From contig CM059623.1 of the NCBI GenBank assembly GCA_030435675.1, positions 460,012-524,011 on the forward strand: 64,000 nucleotides of DNA, given 5' to 3'. A program made the translations under genes and the position numbers. Below the pieces are notes generated by a model. The model did no database searches. It was not told the origin of the DNA and was given only the letters and a program-made list of their open reading frames with translations. This stretch comes from Steinernema hermaphroditum. Taxonomy: Eukaryota > Nematoda > Chromadorea > Rhabditida > Steinernematidae. Numbering within the stretch: position 1 is the first letter of the stretch; each line of letters starts with the position of its first letter. Of the stretch, positions 12,655 through 23,484 are shown piece after piece.

Positions 12655-13491
12655 GAAAGGTTAACAAATAACGCATTTATTTTTCGTAGATGGGAACTTA
12701 ACTCTAAGGCTTCCCTTGTTATGAAAGTACCAATTGCGTTTCCTGGAGAGCGAGGCCATTGGAAATCTTTGCGCAAGTGACCTACATCTGAGTATATGTG
12801 TAAGAGGTTCAACGACCACTTTTTGGATCCAAGCCGTTTCGTCAGGAACTCCTCAAAAAACGATGCAGAGAACGTCATGTCGTCAGAGACATCAAAAAAG
12901 GAAAGTTGGTCCCTGAGCAGTAAGTTCTCGAGGGCTGCTACCACACGCGAACTTGGCAGCTTCGCCTAGCATTTGATGTCCAATTCGCGAAGATTGGGGA
13001 GTTGTGTTACGGCTAAGGTAAGTGGCTCCATGTATTCCTCAACAATGAGAAGTGAGACCTTCTTGATACTATTTACTGGAAGGTCGTTCAACATAGCTAC
13101 AGAAAAAAAAAGACTCGAATACGTAAAGGGTAAAGTTGTTCAGAAATAGACGGAAAATGACAAGAATCTTCCGCACTTCTTGGTAGTAGTCTGGGTGATG
13201 AACTGAAGAAAAGTTGTGGATGGTAATATTAGTCAACTGGGCGTTCGGAGGAAGTTTCACTTTGTTAACATCGGTAGCAGTGAACTTGATGAGATCGCGC
13301 CCTACATAAAGAGAGAAATGTACGCCGTCCGACTTTCCTTCGATTTTCGTACCATAGTACGTTGTTCTATCTGAATGTTCTTGATAAGCAGTCTTCCAGT
13401 GAACTGAATCGATCTTCCATTTAGAGTGGGATAGGACGATTACATCCTGGGATCAGACGCGTTGACAGAACTCGAAAGGAACGGAATCCAT
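12655..13491 (-). pseudogene. Dead copy of the MDSVPF-type gene
   Basis: This is a close relative of the intact gene at 13754-14602, in the same orientation. It starts with MDSVPFEFCQRV and then hits a TGA (13453-13455) where the intact copy has a Cys codon. Reading resumes in frame through KVKLPPNAQLTNITIHNFSS, then a one-base shift in a run of T (plus-strand A run near 13096-13105) changes frame. A TAG at 12966-12968 replaces a Trp codon of the intact copy. The C-terminal part (VVAALENLLL, FFDVSDDMTF, SASFFEEF) is still recognisable, and the region matching the intact copy's stop lies near 12660. Three independent lesions make it a pseudogene. Confidence 0.85.
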
Positions 13492-13574
13492 TGATGAGTC
13501 ATAGGCCGATGCTGAGGAGAATATCAGTACGGTGCGATGCATTGTTGTCACAGTGACACTAGGAGAGCTTTTTA

Positions 13575-13680
13575 TTGCATTCATCACTTTCCACGAGTTC
13601 TCGACGGCGATGGAGAAGACCGACATCGAGCAGAAGATGTCTTTCCGTTTCCTTACATAAGCGTTAACATTCAATGTTGT
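13575..13680 (+). pseudogene. Duplicated last-exon fragment of pbo-1
   Basis: About 105 bp nearly identical to the end of the pbo-1 coding region at 11800-11905, including the codons for FSTAMEKTDIEQKMSFRFLT, the stop and the first 3' UTR bases. There is no upstream pbo-1 exon in frame, so it cannot make a protein. It lies just downstream of the dead MDSVPF gene's start and before the tail of the intact gene. This is the arrangement expected if pbo-1's tail and the convergent gene were duplicated together. Confidence 0.92.
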
Positions 13681-13753
13681 TGTGTTCGATTAAAAAATGT
13701 TGGATTAATCAGAAGCTTTATTGTATCATTAAATTACAAATGTATAAGAAACA

Positions 13754-14602
13754 TTAACAAATAGCACATTTCTTATGCTTCTTTGTGTAGATGTAATGAA
13801 TACTAATGATTCCATTTTTGTTAAAGTCCCATACTGCATGTCCGGGATAGTAGGACGTTTGGAACTCCTTATACAAGTGACGGACGTCGGAGTTCACATA
13901 CAGGTAATGCCACCCCTTCTTATCAGATACCAGTCGTTTGGCAATGAACTCCTCAAAAAACGAAGCGGAGAACTTTACTTCGTCAGAGACATCGAAACAG
14001 CTGAGTTTGTCACTGAGCAGCAAGTTTTCATAGGCTTCTACCACACGCGAACTTGGTGGCTTGGTCCAGCCCTGGATGGACAGTTGCCGGAGATTAAGGA
14101 GTTCCGTTACGGCTAAGACAACTGGTTCCATTTCTCCCCGGATGAAGCGCAAGCTCACGCTCTTTATGCGGTTTACTGGAAGGTCGTTCAGCATAGCGAG
14201 AGTGAAGAATGAATCATCGATTGACAGGGAAATATTGTTCATATGTGGACGGAGAATGGGGAGAAGCTCCCTGGCTTTTGGATAGCGATTCAAACCCGAA
14301 GAAAAGTCGTAGAACGTAACTGAATGTATCTGTGAATGTGGTGGAAGTTTGACCTTGCCAGCAGCAGTGACTGTAATGTCCATTCTCTTTTGTTGTATCG
14401 ATAAGTAGAAGTCTTCGCGCACGCTATCCGACTTCGCTCGGAACATCAGACTGCAGTACTTACTCGCTTGCTTCTTCTGTTCTTGATAGGCAACATTCCA
14501 ACGAGGTGAGATGGTGTCAAATGAAGACCTACACCAAAATTCTCCGAGGATAACATCTTGGACACAGACGCGTTGACAGAAATCGAAAGGAACCGAATCC
14601 AT
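13754..14602 (-). CDS. MDSVPF-family nematode protein, intact copy
   Basis: A single-exon protein of 282 residues; the start is fixed by the conserved opening MDSVPFDFCQRV. I cannot name a domain with certainty. The layout (short N-terminal helix MDSVPFxFC, then a long region of strand-like segments with many Leu/Ser, e.g. LLNLRQLSIQGW and KLSCFDVSDEVKFSASFFEE) recalls the F-box-like families expanded in nematodes, where an N-terminal box recruits an SCF ligase and the rest binds substrate; that role is inference. There are no signal peptide, membrane segments or zinc motifs. A minus-strand AATAAA lies about 40 bp past the stop. The neighbouring copy at 12655-13491 is dead. The upstream flank (14603-14690) resembles that of the gene region at 17240-17330. 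Confidence 0.8.
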   Translation of the reverse strand: MDSVPFDFCQRVCVQDVILGEFWCRSSFDTISPRWNVAYQEQKKQASKYCSLMFRAKSDSVREDFYLSIQQKRMDITVTAAGKVKLPPHSQIHSVTFYDFSSGLNRYPKARELLPILRPHMNNISLSIDDSFFTLAMLNDLPVNRIKSVSLRFIRGEMEPVVLAVTELLNLRQLSIQGWTKPPSSRVVEAYENLLLSDKLSCFDVSDEVKFSASFFEEFIAKRLVSDKKGWHYLYVNSDVRHLYKEFQTSYYPGHAVWDFNKNGIISIHYIYTKKHKKCAIC

Positions 14603-14690
14603 CGCAGCTCGAACCTGGGCCTCACTCTCAGAACATCATAAATGGAGCAAAACCCTAACAATGCGATGTGATGCAATGCTAAACACATGG
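14603..14690. repeat. 5' flank shared with 17240-17330
   Basis: About 90 bp upstream of the intact MDSVPF gene reads cgcagctcgaacctgggcct then cactctcaga, a nearby atcataaa and aaccctaa, and then gatgtgatgcaatgcta. The same order occurs at 17240-17330 with scattered substitutions. This is a duplicated promoter-proximal segment. Confidence 0.8.
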
Positions 14691-14817
14691 ATTTTATTTT
14701 AATAGGTGTCCCCGTGCCTCCCTTAACGTTAAGTATCTAGGCATGAGCGTAAACCTAAGCCTAGCTCTAAGACCTGCATTGTCGGCACACACTGTGAGTC
14801 CCTATTCTGTTGTCTCT

Positions 14818-14922
14818 GCGGCGAGTTGTCCCGCGGCGAGTTGTCCCGCGGCGAGTTGTCCCGCGGCGAGTTGTCCCGCGGCGAGTTGTCCCGCGGCGAG
14901 TTGTCCCGCGGCGAGTTGTCTT
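14818..14922. repeat. Minisatellite, 15-bp unit x 7
   Basis: Seven head-to-tail copies of GCGGCGAGTTGTCCC, the last ending in TT instead of CC. The unit length is a multiple of three, so all frames stay open, but nothing supports coding. Confidence 0.97.
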
Positions 14923-15255
14923 GGTCCGCACACATAACTGAGTCGCCGTTTTGCCGCAAGTGTAAACGTGACGAAAAAAAAAAGAATGTTCACCAAGTAT
15001 CCCATTTTCAATACTACAACCCAATAGAAATACCATATATGGAGAAGACTGCAGTGAGTTACATTGATTTGTCTATATTGCAATTTATCTGGTGCACCCT
15101 GTACATTTTTTCGTTCATCCACCCGCCAGAGGAGAAATATGTGGACCACTATGCTCATGTCCCGAAAAGTCGAAAAGAGCTTCAACTGCGGTTTCTACAG
15201 TGGAACACTAATGGCTAGTTTTGGCGTTTTTTTTTGTCGTCTCATACACCCGCCT

Positions 15256-15420
15256 CTCAGTCCTTCGCCTCTCAGTCCTTCGCCTCTCAGTCCTTCGCCC
15301 CTCAGTCCTTCGCCTCTCAGTCCTTCGCCTCTCAGTCCTTCGCCCCTCAGTCCTTCGCCTCTCAGTCCTTCGCCCCTCAGTCCTTCGCCTCTCAGTCCTT
15401 CGCCTCTCAGTCCTTCGCCT
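15256..15420. repeat. Minisatellite, 15-bp unit x 11
   Basis: Eleven head-to-tail copies of CTCAGTCCTTCGCCT with a few T/C variants (CGCCC). It is only about 330 bp from the other 15-bp array but has an unrelated unit. It lies just beyond the 3' end of the minus-strand gene ending at 15472. Confidence 0.97.
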
Positions 15421-15471
15421 CCCAGAGGAAGCCGCCCTCGGATCGGACTCCGTTGATAACGCATGCCATAT

Positions 15472-17156
15472 TTATTCCTCATATGTTATATCAGTCATAA
15501 TTACATATTCCCAGCTATAGTCGAACGTTTTGAGAGAAGCGGTAGTTGTAGTCTTGAGCTGTCCGTTTTGAGCCCACTTATTACCCCAGGAAGACATCAA
15601 CGTGACCTGCGTTTCTGTGTCGTATATCTTCAGCTCCGTCAGCAGAAACGCATGATCACCGATAAACTCTTTCTTCTCCAAAACGTTCATGCCGAGGAAC
15701 TTCAAGAAGCGGCGCCACATTCTCACCATCTGTGAATGTTCAATGTAGAGTTCGTCCTGCAAAGACATCAGTTATAAAGGCCGAATGGAAATATTTAAGC
15801 ACCTTGTGAACGACGCGGTTACAATCGTTTCTGCCCAAGTGAAAATACCGCAGACCGACCTGGACGCTGTTGCAGGCTGAAAAGCTTAGTTTTATGTACG
15901 GCTGTAGAGATGTTGACATTACCTGCCACGCATGGCAACGAGGCGCGTCCATTATTAAGGTCGTCAACCAGCTGGCTTCCAGTTGGCTTGTGGAAAGTGA
16001 TGAATGCCTTTCGACTGTTAGCTAAGATGCCTACTTGTTCACAATATCTACAACCATGCACATTTTGCTTTAGTAACGAAACACAACATTACCGGATTCC
16101 GAACTCTAATTTGTTGCTGTGACACAATTGGGCCCGTTCTTGTTCACTCGCGGCACTCGCAAGAGCAGCTTTGACCTCCTTGTACTTCTCGTCGACCCAC
16201 TTTGACATAGGCTTTAGATTGTCCCTCTGGATGTCGCGAAAGTTTGTTTCGGGAACTGTCCGAGTAAGGTGAACGGCTATCATCTCCAACAATGCTATTG
16301 ATACACAGTTTCCCGTTCCTGAAATGATACACGCTTCATTCTTTGTGGAAAACGGTTTGAAAGCGTTATCACACGCAACCGATATTCACTACGTGATAGG
16401 ATGCTCGCCAAAACAGGAATAAACGTCCTCAAACAATGAAGATACGTAGATAACTGCTGCCACGCGGTAAAATCCTCAGCGATACGACGATAAATGGTAC
16501 GGATCCTGCTCCGATCACCGTAACGAAACACAAGCGTCACACAATAACGAACGGCTTCACGAACGACAACGACGACAACGATAAGTTGATATGCGGACAC
16601 TGGTCGCGCAAGATACAACAAACAACAACGGTGCTTATCTTTTCAATCTTTATGAATTGTCCCTCTGGACTGCACCAAACTACAACAACGAATCTACAGT
16701 GATTCACACAAAAACACAACGCTCCAATGATCGAACAACAAGTCCGAACGGCCTGGACTTCAGTCGTCGCTTCAGCTCGAGCGAGAACCGCTTCGTGGCA
16801 AATCTTCTCGCTGCAGCGCGCAGAATGTTCTCGAAGACGTTGACGGTTGAAATCGTTGCAAGGCCGCGCTTCGTAGACATCAGACGTTCAGCTTCGGCGT
16901 GTCGTAGACATCGTGGCTGTGATGGAACATCCATCGTGCCAGTTAATACAACAGAAAAAGGCACTAAATGTGCAGACATTAGTAAGAACATAGTGATTAA
17001 CAGTAAAAAGGAACATCGCGACAGGGTTGTCGTGACATTCTTCGTGATACTTTGATACTTACTTTGCGTTATACGCTTGGGCCCCAGTACTTTTGTGCAG
17101 TCATCTCTCGCCGAATGTTGCTGAACCACGCGACCGGATCTTGCTTCAGCTGACAT
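15472..17156 (-). CDS. Seven-exon gene of unknown function
   Basis: I do not recognise this protein. The proposed exons (minus strand) are 17156-17063, 16963-16721, 16599-16375, 16318-16093, 16047-15923, 15876-15803 and 15756-15472, giving about 357 residues. All junctions have GT/AG ends and phases that join without stops. The last four exons are the firmest: their introns are 45-47 bp and the joined text reads like a folded domain, with several Cys (e.g. SLPCVAACNSVQVG, GRNDCNRVV) and an acidic/aromatic C-terminus (SWGNKWAQNG, FDYSWEYVI). Exons 1-3 are Arg- and Val-rich and less certain; an earlier frame opening at about 17240 (VDSVVDQQ) has no ATG. No signal peptide was found in the chosen model. 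The upstream flank is related to that of the MDSVPF gene. Confidence 0.55.
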
Positions 17157-17239
17157 AATTTAACGACCGCTTCAGGGCAGAGATCGGAACGAGTCCGGAC
17201 TCGAGTCCGCAACTTTACCTGTTGGTCTACCACGGAATC

Positions 17240-17330
17240 GACCGCAGCTTGAACCTGGACCTCACTCTCAGAGGATCATAAACAGAGTAAACCCTAAGAA
17301 AGAGATCCGATGCGATGCTAGACAACGCAC
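17240..17330. repeat. Second copy of the 14603-14690 flank
   Basis: It reads cgcagcttgaacctggacct then cactctcaga, followed by atcataaac, aaccctaag and gatgcgatgcta, matching the MDSVPF gene flank. At the point where that gene has GCGATGGATTCGGTT, this copy has GCGGTCGATTCCGTG, so the start codon is absent. Confidence 0.78.
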
Positions 17331-17498
17331 GCTGTACATGACATGATGATGACATCTCCTTCAGACCGCCGCAATGATTCTTATCCTCTTCTTCAAATTC
17401 CGACTACGATGCATATTTTATGGCAGCGGAAAACTCTTCTCATTCAAGTGAAGACACTTTATGAGTTCCCTTAGCCGAAGAAAAAGCAAAAAAGGGAC

Positions 17499-17954
17499 TT
17501 ATTAGCAACTTGCGGCTGTCTAGAGATGTCTGGGGGAAACCGGGGTTTGCCGACGCCACTACGACTACAGGGCTCGCCCTTCTGGCTCGCTCAAAATCCA
17601 TAGGCTTAAGCCCCCCTCCCCATAAGTTTAAGCCGGAGTCTAAGCAAAGGATGGATGTTAGTCCGCACGAAAAATGAATAAGAAGCTCGCTTACAACCTC
17701 AGGTATCTGGACATGTTCGTAAAAACCCGTCTAGAACATAAACACAACGTTTTCTGCACGCTCCTCGTCGTTTTTCGCGCTGGCTTATGGGTTTTAAGGG
17801 CTTAGGCTCGTACCTATGGGTTTTAAGCGAGCCCTGTAGTCTTGGCGGCTTATCGTATGGTACAGGATTCAGCTGGCCTTTTCCTAGGCATGTCTACACA
17901 GACACTTAGACTTAAGGCCGGCCACAAATAGTTGTGGCAGCTTTTTGCTAATAG
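17499..17954. mobile_element. Foldback (terminal-inverted-repeat) element, non-coding
   Basis: The two halves are imperfect inverted copies. The outer ends are ttattagcaacttgcggc (about 17499) and gtggcagctttttgctaat (to 17954). The inner arms contain ggctcgctcaaaatccatag then gcttaagcc (17584-17612), mirrored by ggcttaggctcgtacctatg then ggttttaagcgagcc (17799-17835), with ccctgtagtc/gactacaggg in both. There is no transposase frame. The form is that of a MITE or foldback transposon; target-site duplications were not resolved. Confidence 0.65.
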
Positions 17955-18129
17955 AACCAAAAAAGTGTGTTCAGCAGAAGCATGAAACATCAGCATGAAG
18001 CAATCTGTCTATTAACTGGTGCCATATATTTTAATTGGCGCCTATTTGTCTATTTTAATTGGTACCATGTAAATCGAAATGCCTTTGATTTGTGAAGTCC
18101 TGTGAGTACGGTAGCTGTCAGTTCGAGGC

Positions 18130-18540
18130 AGGAGGTCAGCTCTACCTCTGACTAATGACGCCGCACACTCACCAAAGGTTTACTGCCCTTGCCAAACCGG
18201 GTGGCACAACAATTAGCGACGGTTTTACTGTACATCGATAATCCATCACGGATATCGGGAGATGTGCTAAAGCGGGCCGACTAATTGCCTTACACCTGAG
18301 GCAGAATCAAAGGGTCAGAAACGCCTCTTTCCGATTCCTTATTTAAGCAGCCCGCCCGGCCATTCGCGGCCGGCCCCGACTAGACGTAGTCGCGTCGAAT
18401 TTCCTGATTCTCCCGTGTTCCATCCTTATCTCGAGCTCCCTGCGGCGAGCGCGTTGTCCTGTACGATAGTTGTATCTCAGCCCGCGCTAATAAATCCTGT
18501 CCCCTCAGGTTCCACTTCTAGTTCCACTCGCATAGTTTTC
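18130..18540 (+). mobile_element. LTR-like segment (possible solo LTR)
   Basis: On the + strand there is a TATA-like ttatttaag (about 18339), then a GC-rich leader with ggccattcgcggccggcc, then AATAAA (about 18491) 150 bp further on. This promoter-plus-poly(A)-signal arrangement in non-coding DNA fits an LTR. I could not fix TG/CA ends or flanking duplications, and no internal retrotransposon genes are present, so the call is tentative. Confidence 0.35.
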
Positions 18541-18786
18541 ACTGATTCATGAAAGCAGCTCGGCCACGAAAATTCCAACTCGTTAGATGAGTATCCCACA
18601 GTATCAAAGGTCATACTTTCCCAGAACATTACTACACTCACCAAGACCTATTAGCTAAATTTCATTAAATTTCAGTCCGATGCAACCGTCGCGTCTTGCA
18701 TCGACATCATGGGTGTGGAGTTTGTACATCTCTGACGCAGTTTCTTCGATCTCTCCACTCCGACTGTATGTCATTTTAAACTGGAG

Positions 18787-18879
18787 ATGGACACGCTGCC
18801 CTACGACTTCGTCGTCCGTCTGATGCGACTTCAGTCGGCGACTTTTAGATCTGAATGCCTTGAGAGTACGGTACGATAG
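18787..18879 (+). pseudogene. N-terminal remnant of the MDSVPF/MDTLPY-type family
   Basis: A 30-codon frame opening MDTLPYDFVVRLMRLQ, similar in form to the MDSVPF start of the gene at 13754-14602, then stopping at a TAG. Nothing recognisable continues downstream in any frame. It is best read as a truncated remnant. Confidence 0.45.
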
Positions 18880-20707
18880 CTACGAAAATAGTGAGCAAAG
18901 ATGTGGATTGTGTCTATAGATCAGCGCCAATGGTGTGATTTTGTATTTGCTGTGCACATATGAAATGTTTCGTAAGCCAGTATGAGAAATAAAACCAGAT
19001 TATGCGTAAAATCGTAAACCTCGAATTATCGATCAAAACAGAAGTAAATATTTGTGATCAATACACTCGCCATAAGTCCCAGCACGTTAATGAAATTGTC
19101 TTGTTGTCCGCGTTTGCTCACGTAAAAGGAAGTACCCGAACTACTGGGCCAAAACACCTAGCAGTTTATCGGCATCTTAACACAATTGTCTCCTGTCTGC
19201 TCCTGTTGTTTTTCCACTTCCCTCTTGTAAATCAAACGATAACTTCAATGGACAGCCAACATTTACATCTCAAGTACACGTAGCCACTTCTTACGTAAAT
19301 CTCTCAAAGCACGTAGAAACACGTGACTTTTGGTGTTGGGTTAATGCTAATCGGTTCACCTTCTTCCCCCTCATCCAAATGTACGAACGTTTGTTGTTGT
19401 GCCCCACGCAATCTTCTGCTCTAAGTGTTTCGCCCATACTTGGTGCCGATCTGAAATCGTGTCCTTCAAATGTCTTTTGTACATTTTCCATGTTTTTTGT
19501 TGGGTCCTTCGTCGATCTGCACGTTACCAGCACGTTTTGCACACGGAAGAAGACGTGGAGGGGTTAATTGCCTGTGCATATAAACCACATATTATGGAAT
19601 ACGTTTCACCTTTTCATTACAAAACGATGCGCTGGGCACAACTCCAATTTGAAAGGTTTTGGATTTTGATTTTGTGATCCGGAAGAAAACGGGTATATAA
19701 GAAAACGATGCAGACATACCAAACATACACGATTCAGTTTTTAATATGGAAAGCTGAATTTCATACGATTCTGTGTTCTGGACGTCTCACATAGAATCCC
19801 CGTTTGTCGAATGTCTATAGTATTTTAGATATGTTGGCTAGTTAACGATTTTGTTTCATTTTGATCTAAAGAATGACCCAAAAAATCCCACCCTGCCCGG
19901 CCCCGCAAGGCCGCACCCTACAACAGCCCTATCTTAAGTCAAGACGCTCGTTTTCGTAGATCATATTGGCCTTTCTTTGCGCTATCTGATCCATACTTAT
20001 CCTTTCCACTCAGAACGATATCAGTGGAAATCGTTTAAAATAAGAAAAACTGGACCGAAATCTTCCTTAACTCTAAACATTCCTTAATATTTAGCTGACT
20101 CCCTGGAAGTACAGTAACCTTGAACTAGCCATTCAAAAGCTGTAAACTGCGAGTCCAATATACCTGATTATATCAGTAAAGATTCACTGAAATCAGCCGC
20201 CGTTTTCTGCGTAATTTGTCGCAGACCATCTGTCATTTGCGCTCTCAGAAATCTGCTCGTTGATCTACGTTCCTTCGGGTTGATGCATAAGTTCGTGCTC
20301 TTCTTCCTAAGCGCGCCTTTGGAGTGTTTTTTTTTGCTTTGACGCGCATTGTAATATATCATTTGAAAGAGCTGTGTCTGCTCTATAATGTTGATTTAAT
20401 ATCTAACAGCTCCTTTTTATTGTTGTTGCAAAAACAATTAACAAAAAGCGCTCAAAATCATGCACCAACCCAGCAATTACATCGTGAGTACCGTTGATTC
20501 AAAGTAAATTTGGGTGTCCTAGGTTGAGGTATCCATCTTGTTAGCATAAAATATTCATTATACTGGATTATAGTGGTACAAGAAAGCACAAACTGCAATC
20601 GCGACAACAGAGTAAGTGGGCGGGGCTTGACTGAGCACACGTCGATAGTGTAGCAACAGCTACTGATTATCCTCAATTCAGTCTCAACACTTGTTTTCTT
20701 CCTCGCC
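18880..20707. other. No gene seen
   Basis: AT-rich DNA with only short chance frames (the longest is 93 codons at 19002-19283, with no motif). The last 300 bp are probably the promoter of the receptor gene; gtgggcggggc near 20615 resembles ggtgggcg before the second receptor (about 23383). Confidence 0.6.
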
Positions 20708-21803
20708 ATGCTGAGTTTCGTGGTAACCGCCATAATTACGATAACCATCGGACTGTTTGGAATATTTGGGAACATCAACATCCTCGTGGCCGTGTATCGA
20801 CTGAAGCCGAGAATGAGAGCAAGTAGGCTGGACGGTCTCCGGACCTCTCTATTCTTCGTCCCTTATAGGTCTTCTCATCGCCATTTTGGCCTTTTCTGAC
20901 CTGTTTTGCATCGTTTCCGAATTCCAAAATGCCACAAGACAACTTATAGGAATGCAGAGCTATCGACGGGAATGTTTCTGGGCCATCAGTCCCTACTTGG
21001 TGATGATCGTTTTTCAGTCCTATCTTATGAGTGCTCTTGCCTTTGACCGTCTCTACGCTTTAGCCTTTCCTGTCAGGTCTGCGTGTTTCAAAGATGTCTC
21101 TTAGGGTCTTTCACTGTAGATATCAGCGAGGAAGCAACGTTCTCTACGCTTTCGTTTTATGCCTTCCCGGATCTCTGTGTGGAATGGCCGTTCTACTCTA
21201 CGGCTCTCTCGATCTGGACAACTCTCCCATCGCCGCTTGCAATCCTCCTTTGGCTTTTCCATCGTTTGCCAGTGAGATATGGAACAAGGTCATGATGGTC
21301 TCCCTGTTATTGACTCTAGTGGGATATGGATCGGCCTTCGTCATGCTCTTTGTCAAAAGTAGACAAGTTCAGACTACTTCTCTTCACATCGAGTTCCAGG
21401 AAGACATATGAGAAATCTATCCCCAACTGACCCGAACTACGCGATCGTCAGAGCGCAGCACAGAGTCACCAAAACGCTTGGCGTCATGACCGTGGCTTTC
21501 ATGTTTTCCGGCTTTCTCGGCCACATGTCCGCCTACATCATCTACTGGTTCGGACTTTCCGACAAAGCCGCACAGTTTTATATGTCTTTTCTCGTGAGTG
21601 AGCCTTCTGGGAGTCCAAATAAGATGATCTTTTAGGTGATTCCCGTGATGATGTGCTACACGCAAAACTTCTACATCTACTACTGCTGCAGCAAAACCTA
21701 TCGTAATGCGTTTATCGACCAATTCCGGCAGGCGGCGAAGTGTGAAAGTCAGAAAACTAGAGTCCACACACTTAATTACCGACAATCCGAAGCCAGTCCT
21801 TGA
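20708..21803 (+). CDS. Srsx-type seven-transmembrane chemoreceptor, copy 1
   Basis: A nematode serpentine receptor, presumed to act in chemosensory neurons. Exons: 20708-20822, 20869-21076, 21120-21358, 21400-21593, 21636-21803 (introns 41-46 bp), giving about 307 residues. TM1 contains the GxFGNxN signature (GIFGNINILVAVY), TM2 has FSDLFCI, and a Cys before TM3 is followed by SPYLVMIVFQSYLMSALAFD, R at the end of TM3 (a DRY-like FDRLYAL), then four further hydrophobic segments and a short basic/Cys tail (CCSKTYR). Start: the first ATG of the open exon, directly at TM1, as is usual for this family. The tandem paralogue at 23485 has the same intron positions and phases. Confident of a nematode GPCR; the Srsx subfamily is from motif memory. 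Confidence 0.88.
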
Positions 21804-23484
21804 AGGGGGCGATTAGCCCTGACACCAGAGTGATATCACTGCGGTCATGACTCATCCTGAAGGCTGAGTTGCTGGAATAGCGAGAAGTGGCGAATGTCTC
21901 TCAATGTGATTTTTACGTTTGTTTTGCACCTGTTCTGTTGAATCTGCGGCCACGTGCTCGGCAATGAATGTCTGATGCCCAACGAAACAAATGAGATTAG
22001 TCGACCCGTAGAATTTAGTTCCTCGTGGAGAAATTTCAGACCGCCTTCTCTGGAAAGTGCGTTAGCGGGGTTTCACTTGGAAGGGCAGTATTTTGAAAAT
22101 GTAGCTTCTGCACTATGGCTAAAGCGCAGGTATGAGTACCTGACTTCCATGGTTAAGGATAAGTTAAATAAGAGTCAAATTTTTATAGGTGTACTACTTA
22201 AAACTGCTCAACTAACGACCTTCATTAATCATTGTCCAATGCTCCGATAAAGAAGATTCAAGAGACAAAATTGAGCAACAAAAACAAGTCCACAAAATTT
22301 CTGTAATTGAAAATTCTTAGGAAAGTTCGTCCGCTCTATTCCCTACCGATTTTCAGTGGACTTTGTGTTACATAAGTATGCAAGATCGAGCGCTCCTGAT
22401 CTTGTTGTTCATGGCTTATGGTTCTAGTGTGGGATCCTTAAAGAAAGCTATGAACTACATCGCCTAGGACACTGCAGAGGCAAACACTGATCTACAAAAA
22501 TGTCATTTATAAGAAACGGTTGTTTAAAAAGCACAGGATGCTAAAAAACTACTGAGCTATCACCAAAAAAAAAGACTCAAACCGGGTCAAATTAATGCGA
22601 CAAATAATTACAGGTCTTCGATTGGTCGGGTCTTCCACTCGCTCCCTTCTAAGTTCAATGAATGAGTGGTCGTTCTTGAAGTTGTTGGTACAATCATCGC
22701 CCAATCCATTGTGAGATTGAATTGTTGAATCCATTGAAGCACGGACGGTAAACCGTACCACATCTATTACAACAGAATATGGTCATTTCGGAGTGATTTT
22801 GTTTCTTCAGATTTTCTTGTTCTGAAGTAGATATTGCATTCTATTCATGATCCCGAAATGTGGTCGGTTCTTTGTACCGTTTGTATGTATTGCTACTCCA
22901 GGCTCTTTGGTTGCTCAATAACTCAGCAGCTTTAGGTTTATTGAAAATACGATAGCATCTGCGGATTAATGAGTTCACTGACTACACGTATTCACTAAAA
23001 ACGTCACAATGATCAGCTGCATTAGTGAATAGTTCTTGATTTAGATCCCCAGTGGCTATCTGCAGCAGTCTTTTAAATGGTATAAGACCGAGATTTGGAC
23101 GTCATTGTTGTGAACTTCAAAAAGTTCTAGCACACTTTTAATGTCATCGGAATCGCGAAAAATGATAATCACAGATCGACACCTCAATCTAGTCCTTTTT
23201 TTGCTCAAAATTCGTTGAAAAAGATGAACTGATTCGGGGTTATCCTATCTCTTCCGGAGTTTTTCTGCATTCGCCCCCTTTTCTGACCCTTTCCATCGTT
23301 TAAAGATATAACTTTTGTGCCCTATATTGCATGTCCCTTGTGCCCTATACTATGCCCTATCATCGGTGCTCGAAGCTCGGGTAGGTGGGCGATCTCCTGC
23401 TGCCTTCACTGGCTAGGAAAGGCCAGCTTTTCATATATAAAAACTGACAATGATCCTTAACTACTCGTCCGAGAGAGCAAGGCC
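21804..23484. other. Intergenic DNA between the two receptors
   Basis: I see no gene. A TATA-like catatataaaaac lies near 23433, about 50 bp before the second receptor's ATG, and a small internal near-repeat (tgtgccctata / cttgtgccctatac) lies near 23320-23355. Confidence 0.6.

Noticed and set aside
14767..15520. Long open frames on both strands across the 15-bp arrays
   Set aside because: They are open only because the repeat unit is a multiple of three; outside the arrays they have no coding character.
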